A DNA stretch of 64,000 bases from positions 248,001 through 312,000 of the forward strand of contig JAEUWY010000023.1 of the NCBI GenBank assembly GCA_022059125.1. The letters run 5' to 3'. Source of the stretch: Corynespora cassiicola. Its lineage: Eukaryota > Ascomycota > Dothideomycetes > Pleosporales > Corynesporascaceae. Below the pieces are notes generated by a model. It had not been told where the DNA came from. It saw only the letters and a list, made by a program, of their open reading frames with translations, and ran no database searches. The position numbers and the translations under genes were made by a program. Below are positions 1-9,905 of this stretch, piece after piece (within the stretch, counting starts at the first letter, position 1; every line of letters starts with the position of its first letter).

Positions 1-1398
1 TGGCTCGTGACTGGCGCAAAGGACAATACGGCTCGTCTGTGGCGATTGGACCCAGAAAACAACTCGTTTACGTGCGCTTCGGTCCTTACAGGCCATGCCG
101 AGTCTCTCGGAGCGATTGCACTCCCCCATACAGCGCCACCGGAATCATCGGCTGCATACACGGACCCCCTTTCTCATCCACCAGCATACGTCGTGACTGG
201 CTCCCAGGATCGGACAGTCAAACGCTGGGACATTGGCAGGGAAGTCAAGCAGAAGCTCCGGGCAAAATACACGCGCAAAGCACACGACAAGGACATTAAT
301 GCCATTGACATTGATCCTTCGGGCAACCTTTTCGCCTCGGCATCGCAGGACCGCACGGTCAAAATCTATTCGGCATCAGAGGGCGAAGCAATTGGAGTGC
401 TGAGAGGCCACCGCCGCGGTGTGTGGACTGTAAAGTTTGCGCCAAAAGACTCGCAACCCCCCAACTCTGGGAACAAGGGTCTGATCGCGACGGGCAGCGG
501 AGACAAGACGGTCAAGATTTGGAGTCTGGCAGACTACAGCTGTCTGCTCACGCTTGAGGGCCATTCAAACAGCGTGCTGAAGCTTGCTTGGTTGCCCTAC
601 CGACCAGTCGATGCCCGAGACAAGCGTGGCCCTCAAGTCGCCTCGGCTGCTGGCGATGGTCTTGTCAAGATTTGGGATTCGGTGAGCGGTGAAGCAATGT
701 CGACTTTGGACAATCACACAGACCGAGTGTGGGCGCTGACTTCGCACCCGACGACGGGTGCTCTGATCTCGGGCGGTGGTGACAGCGTCATTACCTTCTG
801 GAAGGACACCACCAACGCAACTCTCGAGGCTGCTACCTCAGCCGAGACGGAGCGCGTGGAGCTCGATCAGAAACTGCAGAATTACGCATATTCGGGCAAC
901 TATCGTGAAGCCATCACGCTGGCCTTGCAGATGGACCAGCCTGGTCGACTCTTCACATTGTTCAAGTCGGTCGTCGAGACTGATACGCCAGATGAGGATA
1001 GCATGTCGGGCCTGATGGCTGTTGACGAGGTCCTTGCCAACCTGGCCGATGAGCAGCTTTACAAGCTGCTGCTTCGCCTGCGAGACTGGAATACCAACGT
1101 TCGATCTGCTCCCGTTGCGCAAAAGATTCTCTGGACGGTCGTGAAGTCGTATCCGGCAGCACGGTTGTCCAGCCTGAGACCTGCTGGCAAGGTGGGGGCC
1201 AAGGGCAGCTTGAAGGACATTTTGGACGCCATCAAGGCGTACTCGGAGAGGCACTATAAGCGCGTCGAGGAGCTGATTGATGAGAGTTATCTCCTGGACT
1301 TCACGCTCAGAGAGATGGATGAGGTTGGCGATGTGAGGGCCATCACCAACGGGACGTCGAAGTTGGGGGTGAAGGGCGACGTCGTCATGGCAGAGTAG
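1..1398 (+). CDS. UTP13: UTP13, small-subunit processome WD40 protein (3' part)
   Basis: The reading frame is open from base 1, so the 5' part of the gene lies outside the window; about 465 residues are present. The N-terminal half holds WD40 repeats with recurring blades such as SGGGDSVITFW, ASQDRTVKIY and GSGDKTVKIWS. The last ~180 residues form the helical Utp13 C-terminal domain, with a recognisable stretch around YAYSGNYREAITLALQMDQP and LADEQLYKLLLRLRDWN. In yeast the protein belongs to the UtpB subcomplex of the U3 snoRNP processome and acts in the nucleolus on 18S pre-rRNA. No intron is visible in the part shown. The family call is firm; only the N-terminus is unknown. Confidence 0.93.
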   Translation, partial: WLVTGAKDNTARLWRLDPENNSFTCASVLTGHAESLGAIALPHTAPPESSAAYTDPLSHPPAYVVTGSQDRTVKRWDIGREVKQKLRAKYTRKAHDKDINAIDIDPSGNLFASASQDRTVKIYSASEGEAIGVLRGHRRGVWTVKFAPKDSQPPNSGNKGLIATGSGDKTVKIWSLADYSCLLTLEGHSNSVLKLAWLPYRPVDARDKRGPQVASAAGDGLVKIWDSVSGEAMSTLDNHTDRVWALTSHPTTGALISGGGDSVITFWKDTTNATLEAATSAETERVELDQKLQNYAYSGNYREAITLALQMDQPGRLFTLFKSVVETDTPDEDSMSGLMAVDEVLANLADEQLYKLLLRLRDWNTNVRSAPVAQKILWTVVKSYPAARLSSLRPAGKVGAKGSLKDILDAIKAYSERHYKRVEELIDESYLLDFTLREMDEVGDVRAITNGTSKLGVKGDVVMAE

Positions 1399-2014
1399 GG
1401 TTAGAATCGCATATACCCGTTACCCGTTTTTGATAGCATTTAAAATTTTGGCGAAATCAATCAGTGTCGATAAGGCCAATGGCGTCGGTGCGGTGATCAA
1501 TGCGAGATGGTAGTGACTCTGTCGCGGGCCGTCTCGCTTCGTAGGGGGTCGTGGCACTCGCGGACTCGGTTATCGGACGGTGCGCCAAGACATGGTGCAT
1601 TCATGCTGTAAGGCTGCACGCCCGGTACACTTTACATCATAACGCTCCTAGACCGGCGATCCGGCATGGTCAATTGGAACACCTCGCTCCGTCGTCACCT
1701 TGGGCCAGCGCGCGGGACGAAGGGGCCAGGCGTGATTTAACGAGCAGAGAGCGCCACGCGTATCGCCAGCCACGCGAACTCTCACCTTCCGTAAAGAGGT
1801 TACTGCCCAGAGGCCGACCTTGGGCTCGCCTTTGCCATCGCCGGGACTGCCTCGATAAGCAGACCCCCCAGCCCAGCTCTTCCAAAATCCCCAAAATTCC
1901 CGGAGCTTGCCCACACGCGACACCGCAGCCGACCCGACCGCTCCCACACCCACAACTTCCTGTCGACCCTCCGTTCCATCACCACCAGCCTGCCTGCCAT
2001 CTCGCGCCTGCACC
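1399..2014. other. Intergenic, UTP13 terminator region and SHR3 promoter
   Basis: Holds the 3' flank of UTP13 (AT-rich just after the stop) and, further right, a C-rich pyrimidine tract leading to the SHR3 start, common in fungal promoters and leaders. Long frames on both strands here are low-complexity (Pro/Arg/Ser) and look like composition artefacts. I see no gene. Confidence 0.6.
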
Positions 2015-2770
2015 ATGTCCAACGCAAACTCGTTCGGCGCATTCCTCATCATCGGCCGTACGCCGCCCCCTTCCCTCCTCCTGCTGTTCCTCCCCGCAAC
2101 CCCATGCAGACCCTGAAATTGCTTATCCCAACGTCCCGCACCCACCCACGCCCCATCCCTCCCCCAAAAACAGCGGTTACACCCCAAACCAGCACAGCTA
2201 ACCCATTCTCCCCTGCGCACAGCAACATGCTTCTTCCTGGGCATCCTCTTCGCGTCGTTCCCGTACGACTACAACGTGCTCTGGACCACCCCCGCCGATA
2301 AGGAGCTCTACTTCAATGTCCTCGAAGACCACATCAAATTCCTCTACGCCTCCCCGCCCATCATATCGCGCATCCTGCACATCGTCATCGGCACCGGCAT
2401 GCTCGGCTTCCTGGTGAAGCTGTACGGCGGCGGCGAGGCAAACATGCTGTTCGACGGCGCGTCGCTCGTGCTCTACGTCGCCGGCATCATCGTCTACATC
2501 ACCAACATCGTCAAGGGCTTCCGCGTCGTCACGGCGGGTATCTATGGCGCCGCGGAGCACCTCGAGGAGGGTGCGCCGGACGATTACATCTCGAGGGAGG
2601 ATACGTTGAGGGTTTTTGCCGCGAGTAATACCATCTTGGCCCTGGTTTTGGTGGGGGTTTTGGTGTTGCAGGCGGGGCAGTGGTATGCGCTCAGGAAGGA
2701 GGAGGCTGAGATTGCCGAGATGGATAAGAAGGCTGGGGAGAAGAAGACGGCGGGTAAGAAGAAGCAGTAG
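2015..2770 (+). CDS. SHR3: SHR3-type ER packaging chaperone for amino-acid permeases
   Basis: Two exons, 2015-2057 and 2223-2770, with a 165-bp intron (GTACGC donor, CTAAC branch site, CACAG acceptor). The joined protein is 196 residues. Exon 1 gives MSNANSFGAFLIIG and exon 2 continues with FFLGILFASFPYDYNVLW, which is how Shr3 proteins open. Four membrane segments follow, then a lysine-rich cytosolic tail ending KKTAGKKKQ, suited to ER retention or COPII contact. In yeast Shr3 is an ER membrane chaperone that lets amino-acid permeases fold and enter COPII vesicles. Length and topology fit the family. The first exon is too short to stand out and would be lost if the gene were started at 2276. 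Confidence 0.88.
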
Positions 2771-3322
2771 AGAGGGGGGAGATTTGGACACGTTGCGTGT
2801 GAGGTGAGGGAGCGCGTTCTTGCCAATATCGGTCTCTTGGTGGCATCGCGCCGCTGAAGATGCGTGGCATGGTAAATTCTGTTTCTTCTTCTAGCTTCTT
2901 CTTAGCAGTCTCATGTCTGTTTTTGGACGTTTATAATTGGGTTGGGGATGGGCTGGGCTGCATGTGTCCTCTTGCAGGATTGCATGCTCTGTAAGAGTTA
3001 TATACCTGGGTAAAAGGCTTGGGACGCCGAAAGGCGAATCGGTTCTTCGGCCGAGTGGAAAAGGGCTTGTAGATCATGACTCAGGAAATTGATGAATGAT
3101 GCTGCATTGAGAGGCGCCAATGATTGTTTGAGTGGTAGCGCTGGCTCTTTCCTTTCACTCTGCCTCGACGGACGTCACGTGATTAGCAAACGCGACCGTT
3201 CACCGTTTCTTGCCTGCCTTCCAAGGTGGTTTATCAACCGCCCACCACCAGATTCTTCCTCCCAAAACCTACCCCCTTGTAGAATCGCACAGTCTGTCAT
3301 CAAAACTACCAACGAGTTCAAA
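2771..3322. other. Intergenic, between SHR3 and the RRM-like gene
   Basis: 3' flank of SHR3, then the promoter and leader of the gene starting at 3323. A CCACCACCAGATTC-type pyrimidine/CA-rich leader lies just before the start. No gene recognised. Confidence 0.5.
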
Positions 3323-4158
3323 ATGGGCGGTCCTGCCGTCCAACGCAACCCTATTTCGGGTAAGACATCAAGTCTCCGCACCGTTCCTTGTGCGAGTCCG
3401 AAGGACAAACGGATGAATGTCAAAAGATGGCTAACCCTACGAATTACATACAGCCTACACATTCGACTCCACCCCCTCCAACACCACCCTCAGCAGCAAT
3501 GCCTCCACCCTGCTCCCCCTCTGGCCCGACGACGAAGCCGCCAAGCGCGAAATAACCGCCTTCCTCCAAGCCCTAGAAATCAGCAAGAAGGGCACCACCC
3601 CGATCAATCTGTTCCCCTCGTCATCCTCAGTGGACAGTCCCACCGAGCAGATCCCCCCGCCCTCTACCCCGACCGCGCCGCCGTCCCCCAAGCCCTCATC
3701 CAACGGCACGGTGACCCGCGTCATCAGACCGGAGAACTTTGCTCACCTCACCGCCTCGAGCGGGCACTACGGGGACAGTGAGTACGTCGAGGATATGAGG
3801 CGTCAGGATGCGCTTGAAGAGGAGCGACGGCTGCCGCGGCGCGTGGTGGTGGGCAATATCGCGGCCGGGGCGGAGGAGGAGGATGTTAGTGTGCTCTTTG
3901 ATAAGTTTTATTATCAGATGTGAGTTTTTTTTCTTTGTTCCGTGGAGCTAACGGGCGATGTTGCTGTTGGCGCGGAAGGTACTGATGTGTCTGTCCAGTC
4001 AAGAGATTCGCTTCGTTGGGGAGCGGCATCCGGTTCATGGGACGCGGACGGCGTATTTGGAGATGGTGTCGAGGGGGTGGGCGAAGAAGGCGGTGTTTCA
4101 TCGGGGGCAGATTTTTGGGCTCAGGGTTCATGTTAGGCTTGCGGTTGAGGAGGAGTAA
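3323..4158 (+). CDS. RRM-like domain protein of unknown role
   Basis: Three exons: 3323-3359, 3454-3919 and 3999-4158. All introns are GT-AG with CTAAC branch sites and consistent phase; the product is 220 residues. Residues ~20-60 hold an LLPLWPDDEAAKREITAFLQ segment, ~65-100 is a Ser/Pro-rich linker, and ~142-218 looks like an RNA-recognition motif. That domain shows an RNP2-like VVVGNI, a helix EDVSVLFDKFYY, a strand EIRFVGE, an RNP1-like RTAYLEMVS and a terminal strand LRVHVRLAV. I infer RNA binding; the aromatic residues of classical RNP1 are only partly present, so it could be a degenerate or protein-binding RRM. I do not recognise an orthologue. Confidence 0.7.
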
Positions 4159-4478
4159 CGGGGTTTGGGTGGGTTCAAGGGTCTCTCTATGCATGTCCTA
4201 GGTGGCAAGATGTCGATGTTCATTCTGGCATCAGGCGTGATTGTGGGGAGGGGAGGGTTGGGTATGAAGGACTTAACGGCATGTAGGATAGCTTTGGTTG
4301 CATTTATCTAAATCGTAGTTTTGGCAAGGTTCGCGTGGATAATGATGTTATCATATCACTAGTTGGCTCATGAATGGTACCTTCGTGGTACTCTCAGAAG
4401 GACGTTCGATGATTTGCAATCGCCTGGTTTTCTTTTGAGTCTAATAGTACAAGGATCATCTCATGAAATAAATATATC
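4159..4478. other. Convergent 3' intergenic spacer
   Basis: Lies between the stops of the RRM-like gene (plus) and the NLR (minus). AT content rises toward the NLR. No gene or repeat seen. Confidence 0.5.
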
Positions 4479-7400
4479 TTAACGCCAAAGAATATAGATA
4501 CGAGAGTCGTACGATTTGATGTCGTCGAAATTCTCCGCAGAAGGGTCGTGTTGCTTGAGCAACATCTCTGCTTTGCTGCGGAATTCTGCTGCCTCTTGCT
4601 TATTCTTTGGATTTGATTCATCATTTGAGAGAGCTTTTGAAAGCATGAAACAGCAACGAGCTTCAACAATGCGATTCCCACCTGAATACATGACCAAATA
4701 GTAAACCTCCCGGAAGTCACAACTAAAAGATGATCAGATATGTACATCGGTCTTCGAGATTTGACAAAACCTACATAGAGAGTTTGAATTTTCCCAGCTC
4801 GTAATTTAAACACCCTTGACGGTAAAAGAGAGCCGCCTTAAGTGATGTCGAGAGCATGGTGAACGAACGCGCTACCCTCAAGAGCGATTCAGCTTTCCCA
4901 AGATGCCCGTTCCGCAGGGAACGAAACCTTATGGCGGTAACCAACCGAGATCTTGGCGTCTTGTGATCCTCCTGAGCTTCTATCTCCTTGAGCCGAAGGG
5001 TCGCAAGGGCCAAATACCAGCTTTTTCGATCAGCAAATGAGCAAGTAGCGTTTCCCCAAGTACTCACCGAGTGTACAGACTATCGCCATCGGTTTCAATG
5101 CTCCATAGCTCTCTGGTGATCGAATTCCAGATATTCTGAAGGGCATGTGTTGTCTGTTTGGGCCGCGGCTGAGATCTTCCCAGCAATCTCGATTTTTCAA
5201 GAGCTTTCTCAATCAAATCATGAGCTTCATTTAAATGGCCTGCCCACATGTGTACAATGCCTATATCGAGCACAGTCTCAAAAATCTTTTTGTCATTTTC
5301 CAGATCTTTGTAGAAGTCCAAAGCCTTTTCATGTTCCTCGAGGGCCCGGTCAAAAAGGCTCATACTTGCCAGGGCGTTTGCAAAATTCCTGGAAGCCCAC
5401 CCATATTCTAGAGGCCAAACAGAATTCTGGCTGAAGAAGAACTGCCGTGATTGGTCCAACAAGGGAAGTCCTTTCGAGAATTTGCCTTCGCGAACGTACA
5501 TCTGACCTTCGCTCAAACTTAGTAAGGCTTGTCTAATTTTAGCATCTTGGTTTGTCGGAAGCAACTTATTGACTATGCGGTTAGTTTCGAGCAGCTCGTC
5601 GTATTTTTTGAAGTTGTTGCAATATTCGTAATACCTTTTTGCTATCAGCTGAGTTCAAAACAAAACAGAACATATTGTACCTTTGAGCCGAGTAGTTCAA
5701 TTCGAAATAACTTTCAGGTGGAGTGTATAGTGTATTTGCGCGTCTTTCTTCATGAAAATATCGTTGCAGAAAATCTACTTGTTTCATGATGTCGCGGAGA
5801 GACAATTTATCCAAGCTGAGATTTCTTTGAACTACCGTAGATGCGATGAGTTGTATCGCATTATTAAGACTTTGCTGTCTTGCTGGGGCGCTCATATTCG
5901 CCTTGAAGGTTGCCACTACTAAGCGATGCACTCCCACGGAACAGCCTTCTATTTTCCATTTCACAAGTGACAAGCTTATCAATTTTTCCAAAGCAGACTT
6001 GAACATACTACATAAATATTAATCAACCCAAGATGTACATATATAGGAATGATGTACTGACTCTGAATCAATCTGGAGAGCCTTCAGTACCATACTTCCC
6101 TCGATGGGAATGAGTATATCACCGGGGCCAAGAAAGCAAAGCATCCCCAAGATTATGAAGCTAATGGAATCGAGCAATTCATAAGAATTTGAGAAAGCTG
6201 TGCTCATTGTGTCTTGAATACTAGGTCTATCGTTTGGGTGTGTTTTTGTCGTGCCAGGTGCCTTGGCGAAAGCTTCGCTGAACTCTCTAAAAGTCAAGTG
6301 AGTCTCGTTGATGTATTTTGAGGCCTGAATGAGACTACGAGGATTATACTCTAGCTGTGACGATAATTTAAGCACAAGATACGGTTTCTCGCGCCTTCTG
6401 TAATCTTTGGGAAGATTGCGAAGGAGAAATTCGGCCGCTATATCATTTGGCCATGGCTTGATGATGAGTTCTCTGTGAAATTTTTGGGTTAACAGTCTTT
6501 CTTTTCTTGTTGTTATTAGGATTCGCCCATTGTGCGTTTCCTTCGGCCAGTATTCGAATATGACATTGTCATCATCAACGTTGTCAAAAACCACAAGCCA
6601 CGAAAGTTCTGTGTCCAAATATTAGTAAAACGATCGTAGCTACCTTGCAAAACTCACCAGTCTGGCCTAGCCAGCTCAATAAAAATGAAGAACTATCTTC
6701 TTTTTGGATACTTCCACGATAGGCAGTTTTGAGGTCGAGTTCTGATGCTATAACCGAGAAGCTCTGCTGTATCGATTGCCGACTCTCGCCACGCACCCAA
6801 AATATCACATTGAATTCCTGAGCCTGCAATTTTGCATACTCTAAAGCAGTGGCAGTTTTTCCGATTCCTCCCACCCCGGATAGAACAAGAGACTTGAACT
6901 TTGGATCCTCATCGCTGTAACTCAGAAGGTTCCCAATGTTGCGGAGTTCTTCCTCTCTGCCCCAGAACTTCCGGGCCGACAGGCTGAATGGAACAGCAAA
7001 ATATCGTCTAGCACGTATTTGTGACAGATTTCGTGCAGAATGTTGGTTCTGTAAGGGCGTCATAGCACCGTCAAGGCTAAGTATGTTCTCTACGGCTTCT
7101 ATTACAGAAGCATAGTTGTCTCGAACCACTTCTGCGCCTAGTCTCCTGCGAATTGCTTTCTCAATTTCTCTCCACTTCTGCCTTTCGATGTATGGGATCG
7201 ATGAAGCCGAATAAAATGTATAGTAAGAGGATAGATCATCTGCATTGCCTTCATGATCGCTAGTTTGGCTTTGATTAGACTGTTGACACTGTACCATGAT
7301 TTCTCTGATCAGGGCAGGATCAATCGACTTGTTCGAGGTGTGAATGGTATTAAGCTCCAAATGTAGGCTGAGCAATTTGGTCCTGATATAGATGATGTTA

Positions 7401-7842
7401 TCGTATATTCCTTGGGTTACGAACAGACGACGGTCGTCGGTACCCTTGTCGCTGATGTAGTTTCGAAGCGAGTCTTCCAAAGTTTCTACATCCGATAGTA
7501 TCGAAGCGTGCTTTCGTAGGGCCTCCTGCAACCCGGGATGATTGCGAGGGAGAATACCCTGCAACTTTCTTGCATAACCCTCCACATTACTGCTTGTCTC
7601 TTTGAGGTCATCGAGTCGCCCCACAAGTCTATCAGACACATCCAGTGATGTACTGCATATCGTTGGAAGGTGATCCGTGACGTGCTTTACTGCAGGCAGT
7701 GGATCTAATGTATTTATTAGCTAAAGTGGTCGAAATACAAGTAAAGCATGCAGTATGACTTACTGATGATGATGGTGAGATCCCTACCAACGGAGATGTC
7801 GCCGAAGGCTGCGCTAAGACCATCAGCTGCGACTTGGTCCAT
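4479..7842 (-). CDS. NLR: N-terminal amyloid-type motif, NB-ARC, TPR (PNT1-like)
   Basis: Seven exons join in phase: 7842-7764, 7704-6658, 6608-6062, 6007-5635, 5564-5068, 5020-4775 and 4722-4479, giving about 1010 residues. Exon 1 encodes residues 1-26, with the motif FGDISVGRDLTI at 13-24; it is easy to miss because a frame from 7823 overlaps it. Residues ~30-250 form a mostly helical region of unknown type. NB-ARC follows, with a P-loop GVGGIGKT at ~303-310, a Walker B WLVVFDNVDD and a VHRLV motif in the position of the MHRLV of related fungal NLRs. The C-terminal third is TPR-like and ends ..YDSRIYILWR, a typical ending of fungal NB-ARC/TPR proteins. Family role: ligand sensing by the repeats and nucleotide-driven oligomerisation, with the N-terminal motif templating an effector. 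The divergent neighbour carries the matching motif. The amyloid role is inferred. Confidence 0.85.
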
Positions 7843-8223
7843 CTGAGTACAGTTCAGTTCTATGAACCATCGGAGTAGCTTTACAGGAGGCACCCAAGAT
7901 TGTTATGGAGCTTTTTGTTCCGGGTGTGAGAGGAATGGAAGATAGTGTGAGAGTACTATGAATAAGATGAAAGGCTGGATCTTGGCGTCTACCCCGCTCT
8001 CGCTCCTTCGCGCGCTTAAGACGCTGTGGCCTTGTTTGGGATAATGTGTTTACTTCGCTCGACGACATTTACATATCGACGCCTAGACAAAACAACACCA
8101 TTTGAGTTTTACGCTCGGTGGCCAGCCTTTTCTCCGTCGCACTAGCAAAGCACACAACGATTGTACCTAACAACGGTGTTACGGGGCTGTTTGTTCAGCC
8201 TTGCTAGATAGTATACGGAGGCC
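7843..8223. promoter_or_regulatory. Divergent promoter shared by the NLR and hydrolase genes
   Basis: 381 bp separate the two start codons (7842 minus, 8224 plus), so both genes must be driven from this interval. A minus-strand frame at 7823-8068 covers part of it but is not needed by the NLR gene model. No clear operator was found. Confidence 0.6.
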
Positions 8224-9517
8224 ATGCCTCCGTGGACTAAGTTTTGGCATCGGAATGAGGCAATACTACCGCAGGTGGAAGATGCCGTTGTTTCAAACCA
8301 GAATCTCTTCAGCACAGAGGGAGAGTATGGATTAAAGACCATGTGGGATCCAGAGGGCGCTATTGTAGAGTAAGGCTGATCGTCTTTTCCAGAATGCGAA
8401 TGATTTCGTCAGAGCAATCTAAGCTCATGATCCCTACAGTATAGTGTTTGTCCATGGCCTGACTGGTAATCGTGACACTACGTGGACCTATAACGACTCG
8501 GTTTTATGGCCGAGGGACCTTCTTCCTAACGACATTCCCTACGCACGGATTCTTACTTTTGGCTACGACGCAGATGTTGCCCGGTTCTTCAGCATTACCA
8601 GCTCCAATACAATCCGCGATCATGGAAAATCGTTTGCCCAAGACCTGGCAATGTTCAGGGCACGCACAAAGACCGTCAGTATCGAATTTGGCCGAGGCGG
8701 AAAAATATACAATAACTGATCAAACCAGGGAGATCGTCCCGTTATATTCGCTGCGCACAGCCTCGGAGGCTTGGTGGTGGAACAGGCAATACTGATCGCC
8801 CGTGGATCATCCCAAGCTCACGTCAAGTCCCTACTCGACGCCACAGTCGCGATCGCTTTCATGGGAACACCGCATCTCGGATCTAAAAAGGCAGAATGGG
8901 GCAAACAGATTGCACGCTTTGCATCTCTGTTTAGGCGAGTCAATCGAAAAATCGTTGCCGTTCTCGAACCTGATTCAGAGATGCTGGCAAACCTGCAACA
9001 AGAATTCCATACACTTTTGGAAGATAGAAGGAAGAACCAATGGAAGGAAGTGAACATTTACTGTTTTTATGAATCAATAGATGTTGCAACCATAGGAAAG
9101 GTATGTGCAATACCATCAATCATATTAATTTCATGTCTAACAATGGGCCCGAAATAGATTGTTCCAGACCAATCCGCGATCCTCCCGCAATATCCAAATC
9201 AGAGCATACAAGCAGATCACTCTGGAATGACAAAATTCAAAAGTCGGACGGACCCTGGCTATGTTCAAGTCAGCGGGATACTGTGGTTGTGGGTACAAGA
9301 GATAGAAAATTCGAGACAGAGCACGGCTTCGCAACAACAGAGCCCACGTGAGTCCCAGCAAGACATGACTGACAACAGCCAAAGAGAAGAGATTGCGCAG
9401 CGGAACAGGATTGGTGCAGCCAGCCCCGCTGAGTCCTATAGAAGTTCCAGTTTCACGTTCAGCTCTGGAAACATCAGTGTCGGAAGGGATTTCAGTATCC
9501 GCCGTGGAGCACAATAG
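8224..9517 (+). CDS. SesB-like alpha/beta hydrolase with C-terminal amyloid-type motif (SBP-like)
   Basis: Four exons (8224-8369, 8440-8674, 8729-9100, 9158-9517) give 370 residues, all junctions in phase. The fold opens with DIVFVHGLTGNRDTTW (from residue 49), typical of SesB-like serine hydrolases found as effectors or NLR domains. The nucleophile elbow AHSLGG puts the catalytic serine at about 138; a likely catalytic histidine is H272 (ADHSGM). After ~residue 305 comes a polar Gln/Ser/Arg-rich linker, then the last ~20 residues hold FTFSSGNISVGRDFSI. This matches residues 13-24 of the divergent NLR. Known precedent: in Chaetomium globosum, SBP is a SesB-like lipase carrying the PP amyloid motif and activated by the NLR PNT1. 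Inferred role: a lipase-type cell-death or defence effector switched on by templated aggregation. Confidence 0.87.
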
Positions 9518-9905
9518 TCATCTCTAAACCAAGAACTATGAGAACCAGTTGCCGTGAAAACAATGAAATGGAAAAAAATATTTATCGGCTAATTAGATAT
9601 GAATGGAATTTCACATATGCATTTTCTAGAGCATTATCTGCCCTCACCACACAACTCGTTCGATCCAGACACAATCTGCAAAACTCAATAGATGAGCGAA
9701 AGACTGAACATACTAAATCCTCATTCGTGGGTATTTTGATGCCGAAGATGATGCTCCTCCCCATGCTTCAATTTCATATCATCGTACTGCCATGTCTGCG
9801 TTACATATTCCTCCCCTCCCCGCAATGACTCGTCGAAAACCAGGCTCCTTAAGCCCATGCATCGAAACCAAAAATGAGAGAATGTCACGATTCATAAATC
9901 AGAGT
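9518..9905. other. Convergent 3' spacer, hydrolase and NAS genes
   Basis: AT-rich region between two stop codons. A short frame at 9538-9828 has no recognisable domain. In particular I see no HeLo-like pore-forming gene here. Confidence 0.5.

Noticed and set aside
1551..2244. Frames of 216 (plus) and 198 (minus) codons between UTP13 and SHR3
   Set aside because: Pro/Arg/Ser-rich products of a C-rich promoter; they overlap each other and SHR3 exon 1.
7823..8068. Minus-strand 81-codon frame upstream of the NLR
   Set aside because: No domain, low-complexity basic start, and it does not join the NLR in phase. The exon at 7842 explains the N-terminus better.
9353..9383. GTGAGT...AACAG as an extra intron in the hydrolase tail
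   Set aside because: Only 31 bp, below normal fungal intron length, and it would shift the frame away from the motif.
9538..9828. 96-codon frame as a possible HeLo-like partner of the NLR module
   Set aside because: No HeLo-like pattern and no C-terminal ISVGRD-type motif.
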